A stretch of 64,000 nucleotides of DNA from assembly GCA_902790595.1 (NCBI GenBank), contig CADASL010000012.1:30170-94169 (forward strand), written 5' to 3'. Within the stretch, counting starts at the first letter, position 1. Every line of letters begins with the position of its first letter. Shown piece after piece: positions 1 to 9,542 of the stretch. The position numbers and the translations under genes were made by a program. Origin of the DNA: an uncultured Bacteroidales bacterium (GTDB lineage Bacteria; Bacteroidota; Bacteroidia; Bacteroidales; SZUA-534). A model generated the notes under the pieces. That model did not search any database, was not told the origin of the DNA, and worked only from the letters and a program-made list of their open reading frames with translations.

Positions 1-3000
1 TCTGCAGGCCAATATAATCGTTGCCTTTCTCGCCAATGGTTCCGCCCCACGAAATGTGCTGCCATTCGCCGTAAGGCAGGCGGTATTCCTTGTTATGGCC
101 GGCCCAGAACCCGCCATCGAAAATCAGCTCGGTGTTCTTCTCAACATTAGTGGTGTCGTCGTATGCGTTCCACTGATAGTTAGTGTACACGCCAAAGTCC
201 GCATTACTCTTACCAGAGAGAATATGTATTGCGGAGGTGTCGGTGTTGTTGCCTTCCCACATAACATCGAATTCGAGCTGGAAGCTGTTGCCCTCAGTCT
301 GGCCTTCGGCTTCGTGGAAGATGACGCAGAATTGAGCATCCCACGGATTGCCGGCTTCCTCAACCATAGCAACGGCCTCGTTGTTCTGGTTTGTATATAA
401 ACCGTACAGATTGTTTCCGTGCGTGAACCATTTGCCAAAACCATATTCGGCATATTCATACAGTCTTTCGGTGACACCAAATTCAGCCGCGAACGCAGTA
501 TCTGACTCGACAATAATGGTGCGGGTGGCGTTGGTGTTGCCGTCGCTCCATTGTTTGAAGGTGTAGCCCTCGTTGGCTGTTGCGGTGAGTGTTACTGTGT
601 CGCCAATGTTGTAGAAGCCATAGCCCGAGACAAAGCCAATTGATGCGTGGCTTGGCAGATTAAATTCACCGGATTTGTTCACTTTGGCTGTCACCAGCAC
701 ATCGCTGAGTTTGCCAAACATCACTTTATCGATGTTGCAGTCCTCCTTCTCAAAGTTCACGCGCAGCTTGTAGGTTCCCTCAGGCAGAGCAAATTGTGTC
801 TCGCCCGAAACAAAATCGTACCTGTACCAGCTGCCTGTCTTGGGAGCTTCAATTGTTCCGGTTACCGGTGCCTCATCTTTGTAGATGGCGACTTTGGCGC
901 TATCGTATATATATGTTGAAACACGTGCGGCCCAGCGCATTTTCTGCTCCTCGGCAACCGTCACGGTGTAGTCGGCCCATTCGCCCTCGGTTGTCCAGCT
1001 GAGAGCATACTCGTTGTCACCGATTTTGTCGATTCCGGCATCGGTGTCGCGGTAGCCGTCGTAGCTGGTGCCAAGATAAATCTCATAGTGGGTGCTGTCG
1101 CCATTGTCGAAGTTCTCGGCCTCCAGGTTACCCGGCAGTATTGTGGCTTTGCCAGCGTACGGGCCGGGAATGTCAATGATTTGCGCAACCAACCATAAAT
1201 CTTCGGCAGCCACGAATGTGTGCGGGTTGTCGGTGCTGCCGTCGCTCCACTGCTTGAACTCGTAACCGTCATTAGGCGTTGCGGCAATTGTCACGGTGTC
1301 GCCAGCGTTATATATGCCAGAGCCCGACAGGGTGCCGCAGTTCTTCTTGCTGGCCGACAGGCTGACAATAACCTTGTCGTCCTCCACATAGTTGTACTTA
1401 ACCATATTGTTGTTGATGGTCATAGTCATATTCTTGAAGTTGAACGTTCCGCGATTGTCGCCGTTCTCCTCAGTCATACCAAGATTCATCTCAATGCCGA
1501 TGTATTTGGCACCAGTTTCAGTGATGATGCCGCCCCACGATACGTGAGTCCATTCGCCATTGGCAATGTCGTAACCCGCATAACGGATGCCGTCAATCGT
1601 TCCTTCGGCATTGACAAGCTCGGCAATGGAGTCGCTCCACTGATAGTCTTCGTGAAGACCGCCAGTAACCTTGCCTGCAAGCAGATAGATTTTTGCCGAG
1701 TCGCTTTCAAGACCGTTCCAGTTGACCTCGAAGTCGAGTTGGAAGTTGTTGCCGACCTCTTGTCCGTCAAGGCCAGTCAGAATGTTGCAGAATTGAGCTG
1801 ACCATTCGTCGCTAAATTCAGGAACGAAGATTGAAACGATATTGTCTTTCACATATGCTTTGTCAATATTCCAACCATCATAAGACCAAGTGTTAACCTT
1901 GCTAAGGTATGGAATTTGTATGCTTCCGTCGGAAACAAACTTTGCCGTAAAGGTCGTATCATTGTTAACAATCACCTGGCGCGGATTGTCGGTGTTGCCG
2001 TCGCTCCATTGCTTGAAGATGTAGAAATCGTTGGCAGAAGCATAAAGCACAGCCGTGTCGCCATTGTTGTAGAACCCTGCGCCAGTAACAGTTCCGTTTT
2101 CAGCAATGGCATTTACAAATACACCGCCTTGGCAGAACCATCTGTCAGCAGTGTTGCCGGCCACTTTCAGCACAATGTTTTTAAACGAGTAGGTTCCCGC
2201 ATGGGTTCCCAAATCGAACTCCAAGCGAACCGAGTCGGCACCCTCAGCACCCAAATAATAGTTGTAGCTGACGCGTGTCCACTCTTTTTCAACGGTGAAT
2301 TCGCGGCCCCAGCTGAGGCTATATCCGTCTTCATCAACAATCTGGGTGTTGTTGGCTTGGTCGTACTCTGCATTGTATGGAATGGTTTTTCCGGCAACAA
2401 TGGTGAACTGTCCTTCGTCAAATTTACCCGAGTACTTCACATCGAACGACAGTTCGAAAGCATCGCCCTCGTTGCCCAGATTTGTGAGCGATGGGGTTAC
2501 AAACTGAGCGTCCCAGCGGTTTCCGGAGTTTGAGAACGACAAATCGACTTGCGTGGTTTTGCCGTCATCGTTTTTGGTCAGTTCGGCAAAGCTGCCAATG
2601 CTGCCCCAGCCGGAGTTGTCGGCCAATTCAAACGGCTCTTCAAACTCGGCAACCAAAGTTGTTTCACCATCGACTATAACGGTACGCGGGTTGTCGGTGT
2701 TGCCGTCGCTCCACTGCATAAAACCGAATTCGCCAACCGGAGTGGCGGTAAGTTTCAGGGTGTCGCCGGGGTAGTATGTCTTATCCGGGTCGAAGCCGGC
2801 GACAGTGCCCAAGAAGGTGTTTTTCGAGCGGACGCTTACGTCAACAGGCTCCGACTCGTAGAATTCAGCTGACAGTTCAATGTTGTTAGCAACAATAATG
2901 GTGCGCGGATTTTCATACTCCCAATCGCTCCAACGGTCGAAATAGTAGCCTGGGTTAGCTGTGGCCGTCAGGGTTAAGGTGTCGCCGTAGTGATATGTTG

Positions 3001-5719
3001 AGTCCGGGTTGTAACCTGTAACGGTGCCATATTCAGACGAATATATTGTTATGCTCAGTGGCGCTTTTTTCCACACAACATTTCCATCGCCGTTCCAATT
3101 CCACGGCCAGCTGTCGGGTTTCGATGCAAAGTCGCAAACAATTGTTACGTTCCAGCTCCAAGAGAACAAATCATACCCCATAGTCTCGATTGACGAAGGA
3201 ATCTGAACATTTCTCAAATTGCCGCAATTGCAGAAGGCATTGTTACCTATGGTTTTAACCGTTTCAGGAATAACAACAGATGTTAGCTGGCTTTTTTCGG
3301 CGAAAGCTCGTTCGCTGATTTCCACAACCCCATTGGGAATTGTAACCTCGCTATCAGAGCCCAAATACAAGTTCAGGACAGTTTTGGTGCTATCAGAATA
3401 AACGAAGTCGCCATCAATAGTAGGATTGACAAAGCGTGCGCCCCACGGACTGCCGTCGGCCGTGCCGTTGTAGAAAATGTATTGCACACCATCGCCAAAC
3501 GCCGAGTAATCTATCGTTTCAACTCCGTCGGGTATGGTGATTTCTTTCAAATTACGGCAGTTTGCGAAACAATATGAGCCAATCGATTTCAAGTCATCGT
3601 TCAGCGAAACCGATTCCAATTTTGAACAATCATTAAAAGCAGTATTGGCAATGCTTTCCAATGCGCTGTCCATCACCACCGATTTAATGTATTGGTTCTC
3701 CTTGAAAGCCTCGGTTCCGATTTCAGTAACGCCAGCCGGAATGGTTACCACGCTGTCGGTGCCAATATATTTTACAAGCACTGTTTTTGTGCTGTCGGTG
3801 AAAACAAATCTGTTCTCGATTGCCGGATTTACAAATGTTGCGCCCCACGGACTGCCGTCGGCTATGCCGTTGTAATACAAGTATTGCACACCGTCGCTAA
3901 ACGCCGAGTAATCTATCGTTTCAACGCCGTCGGGGATGGTGATTTCTTTCAAATTACGGCAGTTTGCGAAACAATATGAGCCAATCGATTTCAAGCCATC
4001 GTTCAGCGAAACCGATTGCAGATTCCGACAATCGCAAAAAGCATTATTGGCGATGCTTACCAATGCGCTGTCCATCACCACCGTTTTTATGTAATCGTTG
4101 TCCCTGAAAGCCTCGGTTCCGATTTCAGTAACGCCAGCAGGAATGGTTACCACGCTGTCGGTGCCAAAGTATTTGGCAATTTCGGTTTTGGTGCTGTCGG
4201 AATACAGAAAATCGCCGTCGGCAAAGGCATTGAAGGTTTTAGCTCCCCACGGGCTGCCGCTGGCCGTGCCGTGGTATTGAATATCAAGCACGTTTTCAAA
4301 AGCATAGTTGCCAATGGTTGAAACACCGTCAGGAATTGTTGTGGTGCTCAGACTGCGGCAATAGGCAAACGCGTTTTCACCAATGCTTTCGAGTGAGTCG
4401 GACAAAACAACTGTTTTTAAATTACTGCACCACTCAAACGCTCTTTCACCAATGGTTTTCACCGAGTTGGTCATTGTTACCGATGTGATGCTTTTGTTTT
4501 CGAAAGCGTATTTACCAATCTCAACAACACCGTCGGGAATGGTTATTTCAGAATCTTCGCCAGTGTATTTGGCAAGTATGGTTTTTTCTTCGCCCGAGAA
4601 AATGAAATCGCCGTCGAAAACAGGGTTGACAAACTGCGCTCCCCACGGGCTGCCCGTAGCCGAACCTTTGTAATAGAGGTTTTTAACGTGTTCGAAAGCG
4701 TAATTGCCAATATACTTAACGCCTGCCGGTACGGCAAGAGAGTCTATTTCGTCCCAAATGTCGCTGAAAGCGCGGTAGACAATTGATTTTGTGCTGTCGT
4801 TGATTCGGTGCGAATCAGCAATTTCGGCTTTAATCAGAAGCAGATATGGGTTCGCTGTGTTGCCCAAATAACGGCAATTACCATATTTGTTATACTTCAA
4901 GCTGTCGCAGACATAGAAAACGTCGGTTCCAAAATTCTCAACCGCACCTTCGAACACAACGGTTTTCAAGCGCCGGCAGTTGTCGAAGGCGTTGTCGGCA
5001 ATTGTCTTGACCGATGCCGGAATGACTATTGAATCGATGGCGCACTCGTTGAACGCTTTGTTGCCAATGGTTTCAAGTGTGCTTGGAAGCGATACCGAAA
5101 CTAGGTTATGGCACTCGCGGAACGCATCCTGACCAATGATTTTTACTCCTTCAGGAATCACAACCGCCTTAAAATCACAACCAGAGAAGGCACTGCCTGA
5201 AATTTCGGTTGCACCAGTGGCAATAATTAGTGTCAGGTTGTTGCAACCATAAAAGGCATTTTCGCCAATCCAGGGTCGCGAAGCAGGAAGTACGATTGAA
5301 GCCAGACCGGAGCAACCATTGAAGGCATCATTGCCGATGCTAATAACTCCATTAGGAATGACAATCGAATCCAACCCCGTGCAACCACGGAACGCCGACC
5401 CGCCAATAGTTCTCAGCGAGTTAGAGAACGTCACCGATGCCAGGTTTTGGCAATCCAGGAAGGCTTCATCATAGATGCCCACCACTGTGTAAACAATCCC
5501 GTCGAACACAACCGTGTCGGGGATGACAACTGAAGTGAGTCCAGCGTAACTCTGGTTCTCATCTTCATCATCAGGACCAGCAACGTAAGCCAGGTATTCT
5601 CCGCTGGCTTCGTAGTCCTCTCTAGCGTAATACAAGCCATTACGCTCATACGTACGCATTGCGCCAAATACTTGCGTAACAAGCACAAGGCACATCAGAA
5701 AAGTGAAGACTTTCTTCAT
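1..5719 (-). CDS. Giant BspA-like surface protein with LRR, InlB-type, jelly-roll and CBM6-like modules (3' end outside window)
   Basis: The reading frame starts at an ATG at 5719 and I followed it to the left edge without finding a stop, giving at least 1,906 residues; the C-terminus is missing. Order from the N-terminus: signal peptide (MKKVFTFLMCLVLVTQVFGA); BspA-type leucine-rich repeats (LRR_5, pattern IGxxAFxxCxxLxxVxIP) to about residue 880; then InlB B-type repeats (motif WSDGNTDNPRT) near residues 890-1020, 1205-1255, 1450-1510 and 1675-1740. These alternate with three similar beta-sandwich (CBM4/9-like) modules near 1026-1200, 1273-1450 and from 1746. A CBM6-like module (AENFDNGD, YRDTDAGID, WTTEGEWADYTV) lies near 1525-1666. 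Known LRR_5 and InlB-repeat proteins are exported adhesins; the CBM6 match implies glycan binding. A T9SS tail may lie beyond the edge. The gene stands alone, with no neighbour in its transcript visible here. Confidence 0.9.
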   Translation of the reverse strand, partial: MKKVFTFLMCLVLVTQVFGAMRTYERNGLYYAREDYEASGEYLAYVAGPDDEDENQSYAGLTSVVIPDTVVFDGIVYTVVGIYDEAFLDCQNLASVTFSNSLRTIGGSAFRGCTGLDSIVIPNGVISIGNDAFNGCSGLASIVLPASRPWIGENAFYGCNNLTLIIATGATEISGSAFSGCDFKAVVIPEGVKIIGQDAFRECHNLVSVSLPSTLETIGNKAFNECAIDSIVIPASVKTIADNAFDNCRRLKTVVFEGAVENFGTDVFYVCDSLKYNKYGNCRYLGNTANPYLLLIKAEIADSHRINDSTKSIVYRAFSDIWDEIDSLAVPAGVKYIGNYAFEHVKNLYYKGSATGSPWGAQFVNPVFDGDFIFSGEEKTILAKYTGEDSEITIPDGVVEIGKYAFENKSITSVTMTNSVKTIGERAFEWCSNLKTVVLSDSLESIGENAFAYCRSLSTTTIPDGVSTIGNYAFENVLDIQYHGTASGSPWGAKTFNAFADGDFLYSDSTKTEIAKYFGTDSVVTIPAGVTEIGTEAFRDNDYIKTVVMDSALVSIANNAFCDCRNLQSVSLNDGLKSIGSYCFANCRNLKEITIPDGVETIDYSAFSDGVQYLYYNGIADGSPWGATFVNPAIENRFVFTDSTKTVLVKYIGTDSVVTIPAGVTEIGTEAFKENQYIKSVVMDSALESIANTAFNDCSKLESVSLNDDLKSIGSYCFANCRNLKEITIPDGVETIDYSAFGDGVQYIFYNGTADGSPWGARFVNPTIDGDFVYSDSTKTVLNLYLGSDSEVTIPNGVVEISERAFAEKSQLTSVVIPETVKTIGNNAFCNCGNLRNVQIPSSIETMGYDLFSWSWNVTIVCDFASKPDSWPWNWNGDGNVVWKKAPLSITIYSSEYGTVTGYNPDSTYHYGDTLTLTATANPGYYFDRWSDWEYENPRTIIVANNIELSAEFYESEPVDVSVRSKNTFLGTVAGFDPDKTYYPGDTLKLTATPVGEFGFMQWSDGNTDNPRTVIVDGETTLVAEFEEPFELADNSGWGSIGSFAELTKNDDGKTTQVDLSFSNSGNRWDAQFVTPSLTNLGNEGDAFELSFDVKYSGKFDEGQFTIVAGKTIPYNAEYDQANNTQIVDEDGYSLSWGREFTVEKEWTRVSYNYYLGAEGADSVRLEFDLGTHAGTYSFKNIVLKVAGNTADRWFCQGGVFVNAIAENGTVTGAGFYNNGDTAVLYASANDFYIFKQWSDGNTDNPRQVIVNNDTTFTAKFVSDGSIQIPYLSKVNTWSYDGWNIDKAYVKDNIVSIFVPEFSDEWSAQFCNILTGLDGQEVGNNFQLDFEVNWNGLESDSAKIYLLAGKVTGGLHEDYQWSDSIAELVNAEGTIDGIRYAGYDIANGEWTHVSWGGIITETGAKYIGIEMNLGMTEENGDNRGTFNFKNMTMTINNNMVKYNYVEDDKVIVSLSASKKNCGTLSGSGIYNAGDTVTIAATPNDGYEFKQWSDGSTDNPHTFVAAEDLWLVAQIIDIPGPYAGKATILPGNLEAENFDNGDSTHYEIYLGTSYDGYRDTDAGIDKIGDNEYALSWTTEGEWADYTVTVAEEQKMRWAARVSTYIYDSAKVAIYKDEAPVTGTIEAPKTGSWYRYDFVSGETQFALPEGTYKLRVNFEKEDCNIDKVMFGKLSDVLVTAKVNKSGEFNLPSHASIGFVSGYGFYNIGDTVTLTATANEGYTFKQWSDGNTNATRTIIVESDTAFAAEFGVTERLYEYAEYGFGKWFTHGNNLYGLYTNQNNEAVAMVEEAGNPWDAQFCVIFHEAEGQTEGNSFQLEFDVMWEGNNTDTSAIHILSGKSNADFGVYTNYQWNAYDDTTNVEKNTELIFDGGFWAGHNKEYRLPYGEWQHISWGGTIGEKGNDYIGLQ
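3441..4640 (-). repeat. Intragenic tandem modules of about 402 bp
   Basis: Within the LRR part of the giant surface protein a block beginning at a GSPWGA-coding segment recurs at 3441, 3843, 4245 and 4641. The spacing is 402, 402 and 396 bp (134, 134 and 132 residues), so frame is kept. The first two copies are almost identical over about 180 bp (3437-3625 against 3838-4020), which suggests recent duplication or gene conversion. Confidence 0.85.
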
Positions 5720-6011
5720 AAAAAAACAATTAAGTGTTAGTAATAAGCCTCTTATGCGTGCGCACAATTAGCCTTAGTCATAAAATTGTTTGTGATAGAA
5801 GAATAAAAAATAATTATCGGCTGCGTTTAAATTGCTTGGGCATAACAATTTACACAATAAGGTATTGGCTACCCTTTTTCTCACAAAGTGGATGCTAATA
5901 AAAATAAAAATTCAATATGACGATCACTATGCGTAAATATTTTTCAATCGGAATTGTATTTTTTTACAAAAAGAGGGGCGCTGCTGAGGCTGTTGAGGCG
6001 TGGTTGGGTGC
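5720..6011. other. AT-rich intergenic region
   Basis: This should hold the promoter and leader of the leftward giant surface-protein gene. I could not identify a convincing TAnnTTTG box on the minus strand. A short plus-strand frame here (5917-6114) has no coding signals and crosses a terminator, so I do not call it. Confidence 0.5.
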
Positions 6012-6048
6012 AAAAAAAAGCAACCGGAAAGCTCCGATTGCTTTTGTG
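6012..6048 (-). terminator. Rho-independent terminator of the receptor-lipoprotein operon
   Basis: On the minus strand a stem AAAGCAATCGGA/TCCGGTTGCTTT with a short loop runs into a T-run, about 50 bp past the stop of the calycin-like lipoprotein gene. Confidence 0.85.
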
Positions 6049-6094
6049 AAAGTGGAATCCGGCAGTGCGCCGGTTCCTGATTTTCTGCCACCAA

Positions 6095-6562
6095 TTATTT
6101 CTTTTTTCCGCTGAATTTCATCGGTGAGCTGCCGCAATTCATTGAAACTGACATTGTTCCGTCTACGATTGTTCCCGTGAGTTTGGTGATTGTGTACTTC
6201 GGGAACTCGCCACCCATAGCCAATGGAACAATTCCGTCGCCGGCAAGTGTGATTTCGCTACCCGCAATTACATAACTCACATTCGGAATGCTCATATCCA
6301 ACTTCATAGGCATTTTCGGTGAGAACGAAACCTGGTTGAAAGTGAGGACAAAACCTGCCGTGTCGGTAATGGCGTAGTCAACCAAAACGTCTTCCTGCGT
6401 GTAATCAGTGCCGTCGGTCAGGTTGACAATCAGGGTGCCCACAAACGAATCGTTTGTAACTGTTTCGTTCTCAGGCGTCTCGTTTTTGTCGTCGTTCTTG
6501 TCGCAAGCAGCAAACAACATTCCTGCTGCAAGCAACGCTGTCATAAATTTTAAATGCTTCAT
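6095..6562 (-). CDS. Calycin-like domain lipoprotein
   Basis: A 155-residue protein with a lipoprotein signal peptide whose lipobox LFAAC puts the lipidated cysteine at residue 20, followed by an acidic linker (DKNDDKNETPENE). The mature part is a set of alternating beta-strands ending in a lysine tail. This matches the small calycin-like beta-barrel lipoproteins common in Bacteroidetes, but I rely on general pattern, not a diagnostic motif. It starts 25 bp after the stop of the TonB-dependent receptor, so the two are almost certainly co-transcribed. The lipoprotein could bind the receptor's ligand at the outer membrane; that is inference. Confidence 0.7.
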   Translation of the reverse strand: MKHLKFMTALLAAGMLFAACDKNDDKNETPENETVTNDSFVGTLIVNLTDGTDYTQEDVLVDYAITDTAGFVLTFNQVSFSPKMPMKLDMSIPNVSYVIAGSEITLAGDGIVPLAMGGEFPKYTITKLTGTIVDGTMSVSMNCGSSPMKFSGKKK

Positions 6563-6587
6563 AAAAACTGAAATTTAATTAAAAAAA

Positions 6588-8825
6588 TTAAGAATTGTTT
6601 GATTGTATTGATAATGAAATATTTATGCCGAAAACACGCGGTGTTCCGCCGGAGTAGAACATTCTTGAAATCGATTTAAAATAGAATGTTTGATAGTCGC
6701 GGTTGGTGATGTTGCGCGCAAACAGCCCAACCGAAAAATTGTTTTTCTGCAATGCCACATTGGCCGAAAAAAGTGTGTAGGCCGACTGCCAGAGGCTGTT
6801 GTCCTCGTTCCAGTAAATTTTTCCAATTGTCTGGCTTTGAGCCGATAGCGATATTCTGTCAGCCAGTTTCGCGTTCAGTTCCCAAGTGTGTTTTGCTGAT
6901 GCCGACAGCGTCCAGGTTGGAGCGTAGGGGATGTGGCGGTTGCGGTAGTTTGTGGTGTCGTTGTATTGGTAGTCGCGGAAGCGGGCGTCGGTGAGGCCGG
7001 CGTCGAGGGCGAACTGCCAGTTGCCGGGCTCGTAGCGGCTGCTGTGCTCGAAACCAAGGCTCCGCGAGCGTCCGGCGTTCGACATCATCCGGCCAATGCC
7101 GCTGCCTTCGGGCATCACCGTAATCTGCTGATTCACACCCTCAATCCAGAACAGAGTGGTGGAGGTTGAGAAATCGGCGGCCCGGTGGCGGAATCCTATT
7201 TCGAAATTGTAGTTCGTTTCGGGCGCATATTTGGTGTCGTGCGCCGATTCGTCCCGGTTCGATTTCGGCGTCATTCCAATGTCGCGAATCATCTGATTCA
7301 TCAGCACCGACTGCATAATGTCGGAGAAAATCTGCGTGTTGAAACCGCCGGCTTTGTGGCCGTTGGCGAAAGTGGCATAAACGCTGCTGTTTCCAAAAGA
7401 ATACTGCGCTGAAAGTTTGGGCAGCGCCACAAACGAAGTCGTGGTCTCGCGACCTTTGAAATCCGAGTGCAGTGTCCTGAAGTTGTTCATTACTAAATCG
7501 AAACGGTAGCGAATGTTGCAGTTTTCGTCATAGTCCATTTGGGCGTGTTCAAAATCGAGCCGGAGCCCTGCGGTGAAGCGCCATTGGCCCGTGTTCCAGT
7601 TCGATTCGTGGAAAATGGCCGCGCCAACCGTCGGAATTGTGAAATGGCAGTCGATGGGGAAGGCCGAGTCGGCAATCTCAATCCGGTTGTCGGGGAAAAC
7701 AGTGCTGATGCCCTTGTTGGCGTTTTTCAGAATGAGGTTTTCAATGCCGTCGCGTTTGAACATCACGGGCGACTCCATCTTGAGCCGTTTGCCGAACACA
7801 AACGCGCCCGTGCTCCACTGCCAGCGTTTGGCTTTGTCGTGCTGGCGGAACAGAACTTCCTGTGTCACAGCGTGTTCCTGCTGTTTTTGTGTGAGTGTGA
7901 AATACGATTCGGCGGTGAAATCGTTGTCGAGCTGCATACGGTCGTTCAAAAACTGGTAGCTGCTAACCGACACAATATCAACCTCATCGCCCGAATACCG
8001 CGCCACAAGGCCATCAACCAAATTGAGCCGCTCGTAGTGGCAGCTGTCGTTGTATCTGATTGGCAATAAGATGTTTTGCTTCTCGTCGAACTGCCGGTAT
8101 GCGTAGCCGCCCTCGTCAACCAAGTTGAACGAGAGGCTGTTTTCGATGTCCCAGCGGCTCGTTTGCGGAATCCAGTGGATTTTGGCCCGCGCCGACACCG
8201 AGTTGCCCGCATCGCATTTCTCGCCGTTGTAGGTGTTGGTGAAATAGCCGTTATTGTGCTGATATTGAGCCGATACTGCGTAACCTAGGCGTTTGCTTTC
8301 GGTCCGGCCGAAATGAGCGAAACGCACCTTTGCCGATGTCTCGGAATCGCCTCCGCAACCCACCTTTGTGCCTTGCCACGCAAGCGGCGACAGGGTGCCG
8401 ATGCTGATTATTCCGCCGTTCGAGTTGCGCCCGTAGAGCGTGCCTTGCGGTCCGCGCAGCACATCAATCCGGCGGATGTCGATAAAATCAAAATCGTAGG
8501 CGTTTTTGTTCATAATGGGCACATTGTCGATGATGAGCCCCATTGCCGGCTGGTCGATGCGCGAGCCGAATCCGCGGATGTAAATCGACGAGGTGATGCG
8601 CGAGCCGTATTTCGGTTGGTAGAAATTCGGCACAGCCACCGACACGTCTTTCACCGAGCAGATGCCGCCCTCGTCAATCTGCTTCACGCCGAAAGTTGAC
8701 GACGCCACCGCCAGCCGCTCCAGTTTGTCGGTCAGTTTCACGTTGGCCGAAACGGTCACCTCATCGAGGTTGACAACGGTGTCGGAGGCAAAGCCCGACG
8801 CAAGAACAGATAATATGACAGCCAT
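6588..8825 (-). CDS. TonB-dependent outer-membrane receptor
   Basis: A 745-residue receptor if started at the ATG at 8825; a GTG at 8834 would add three residues. The ATG is preferred because the likely -7 box (8839-8846) puts the transcript start near 8832. An N-terminal hydrophobic segment without basic residues is followed by a TonB-box-like DEVTVSAN, then a plug domain (RGFGSR, LRGPQGTLYGRNSNGG) and a long beta-barrel. No SusD partner is present, so a metal-complex or vitamin ligand is more likely than a glycan; the substrate cannot be read from the sequence. It heads an operon with the calycin-like lipoprotein and diverges from a LuxR-type regulator that may control it. Oddities: no positive charge in the signal-peptide n-region, and the C-terminus does not end in the aromatic residue usual for outer-membrane barrels. 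Confidence 0.9.
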   Translation of the reverse strand: MAVILSVLASGFASDTVVNLDEVTVSANVKLTDKLERLAVASSTFGVKQIDEGGICSVKDVSVAVPNFYQPKYGSRITSSIYIRGFGSRIDQPAMGLIIDNVPIMNKNAYDFDFIDIRRIDVLRGPQGTLYGRNSNGGIISIGTLSPLAWQGTKVGCGGDSETSAKVRFAHFGRTESKRLGYAVSAQYQHNNGYFTNTYNGEKCDAGNSVSARAKIHWIPQTSRWDIENSLSFNLVDEGGYAYRQFDEKQNILLPIRYNDSCHYERLNLVDGLVARYSGDEVDIVSVSSYQFLNDRMQLDNDFTAESYFTLTQKQQEHAVTQEVLFRQHDKAKRWQWSTGAFVFGKRLKMESPVMFKRDGIENLILKNANKGISTVFPDNRIEIADSAFPIDCHFTIPTVGAAIFHESNWNTGQWRFTAGLRLDFEHAQMDYDENCNIRYRFDLVMNNFRTLHSDFKGRETTTSFVALPKLSAQYSFGNSSVYATFANGHKAGGFNTQIFSDIMQSVLMNQMIRDIGMTPKSNRDESAHDTKYAPETNYNFEIGFRHRAADFSTSTTLFWIEGVNQQITVMPEGSGIGRMMSNAGRSRSLGFEHSSRYEPGNWQFALDAGLTDARFRDYQYNDTTNYRNRHIPYAPTWTLSASAKHTWELNAKLADRISLSAQSQTIGKIYWNEDNSLWQSAYTLFSANVALQKNNFSVGLFARNITNRDYQTFYFKSISRMFYSGGTPRVFGINISLSIQSNNS

Positions 8826-8838
8826 TAAATTCACGCCG

Positions 8839-8869
8839 CAAAACTACCGTCGCTTCCGGACCCGGCAAC
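8839..8869 (-). promoter_or_regulatory. Promoter of the TonB-dependent receptor
   Basis: Read on the minus strand, GTTG (8866-8869), 19 bp, then TAGTTTTG (8839-8846). This fits the Bacteroides consensus TTTG-N19-TAnnTTTG with one mismatch. The inferred start near 8832 leaves a leader of only about 7 nt before the ATG at 8825. Confidence 0.65.
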
Positions 8870-8889
8870 ACATATTTTTATTAGTTTTT

Positions 8890-8916
8890 TTTGATGGCGC
8901 CAAATTACTATTTTTG
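8890..8916 (+). promoter_or_regulatory. Promoter of the LuxR-type regulator
   Basis: TTTG (8890-8893) and TATTTTTG (8909-8916), 15 bp apart, which is shorter than the usual 19. The -7 box matches TAnnTTTG fully and lies 17 bp before the chosen ATG. Confidence 0.55.
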
Positions 8917-8932
8917 CGCCGTGTTAGAGACG

Positions 8933-9517
8933 ATGAAATACCGGATTGCTATAATCGATGCCAACTCGCTGTGCAGTATGGCGTTGCAGTCGATTCTCTC
9001 CGACATTATCCCGCAGGTCGAGGTACAGGTTTATTCGTCGCCGCAGCAGCTCACCGACAATCACGACGGCATTGCCCACTATTTTGCCAGCGCCAATGTG
9101 GTTTTCAACTCGATGGACTTTTTCGCGCCGCTTAAGCGCCAGACCATTGTGTTGTGCGAGGGCGACGGCCAGATGATGCAGAGCTACGGCTTCCGGACGC
9201 TCAATGTGTCGCAGCCCGAGAGCGCTCTGCTCAAAGAACTTTTGGCGCTGCACCAATTCGGCCATCCTCACGGCCACAATTTAGGTCAGAGGTCTCAAAT
9301 GCAGGAGTTGCACCAGCTGTCGGCCCGCGAGCAGGAGGTTCTGAAATATGTCGTTTTGGGTTATCTTAACAAAGAAATAGCTGAAAAACTGCACGTTACA
9401 ATGGCAACCGTGGCTTTCCACCGCAACAACATCTCCGAAAAACTCGGTTCGCGCTCGCTCGGCCATCTGACAATCTACGCCGTTATGCACGGGATTGTGA
9501 AGATTGACGAGCTGTAA
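8933..9517 (+). CDS. LuxR-family DNA-binding regulator
   Basis: A 194-residue protein. Residues 1-110 resemble a degenerate receiver-like fold (starts MKYRIAIIDAN) but lack a clear phosphoacceptor aspartate. The C-terminal part is a LuxR/GerE helix-turn-helix (LSAREQEVLKYVVLGYLNKE, then IAEKLHVTMATVAFHRNNIS). An upstream TTG at 8891 is in frame, but the -7 box overlaps that extension, so the ATG at 8933 is the start. It is divergent from the TonB-dependent receptor with about 107 bp between starts, an arrangement typical of a local regulator. The signal it senses is unknown; without the phosphorylation site it may be constitutive or respond to a ligand. Confidence 0.85.
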   Translation: MKYRIAIIDANSLCSMALQSILSDIIPQVEVQVYSSPQQLTDNHDGIAHYFASANVVFNSMDFFAPLKRQTIVLCEGDGQMMQSYGFRTLNVSQPESALLKELLALHQFGHPHGHNLGQRSQMQELHQLSAREQEVLKYVVLGYLNKEIAEKLHVTMATVAFHRNNISEKLGSRSLGHLTIYAVMHGIVKIDEL

Positions 9518-9542
9518 GCCGAAACATTTGCTGTATAAATAC

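Noticed and set aside
3437..4640. Repeats considered as a CRISPR or mobile-element array
   Set aside because: Units are coding, in frame and contiguous; there are no spacers.
5917..6114. Possible small gene on the plus strand
   Set aside because: It runs through a strong terminator hairpin, has no ribosome-binding or promoter signal and no recognisable features.
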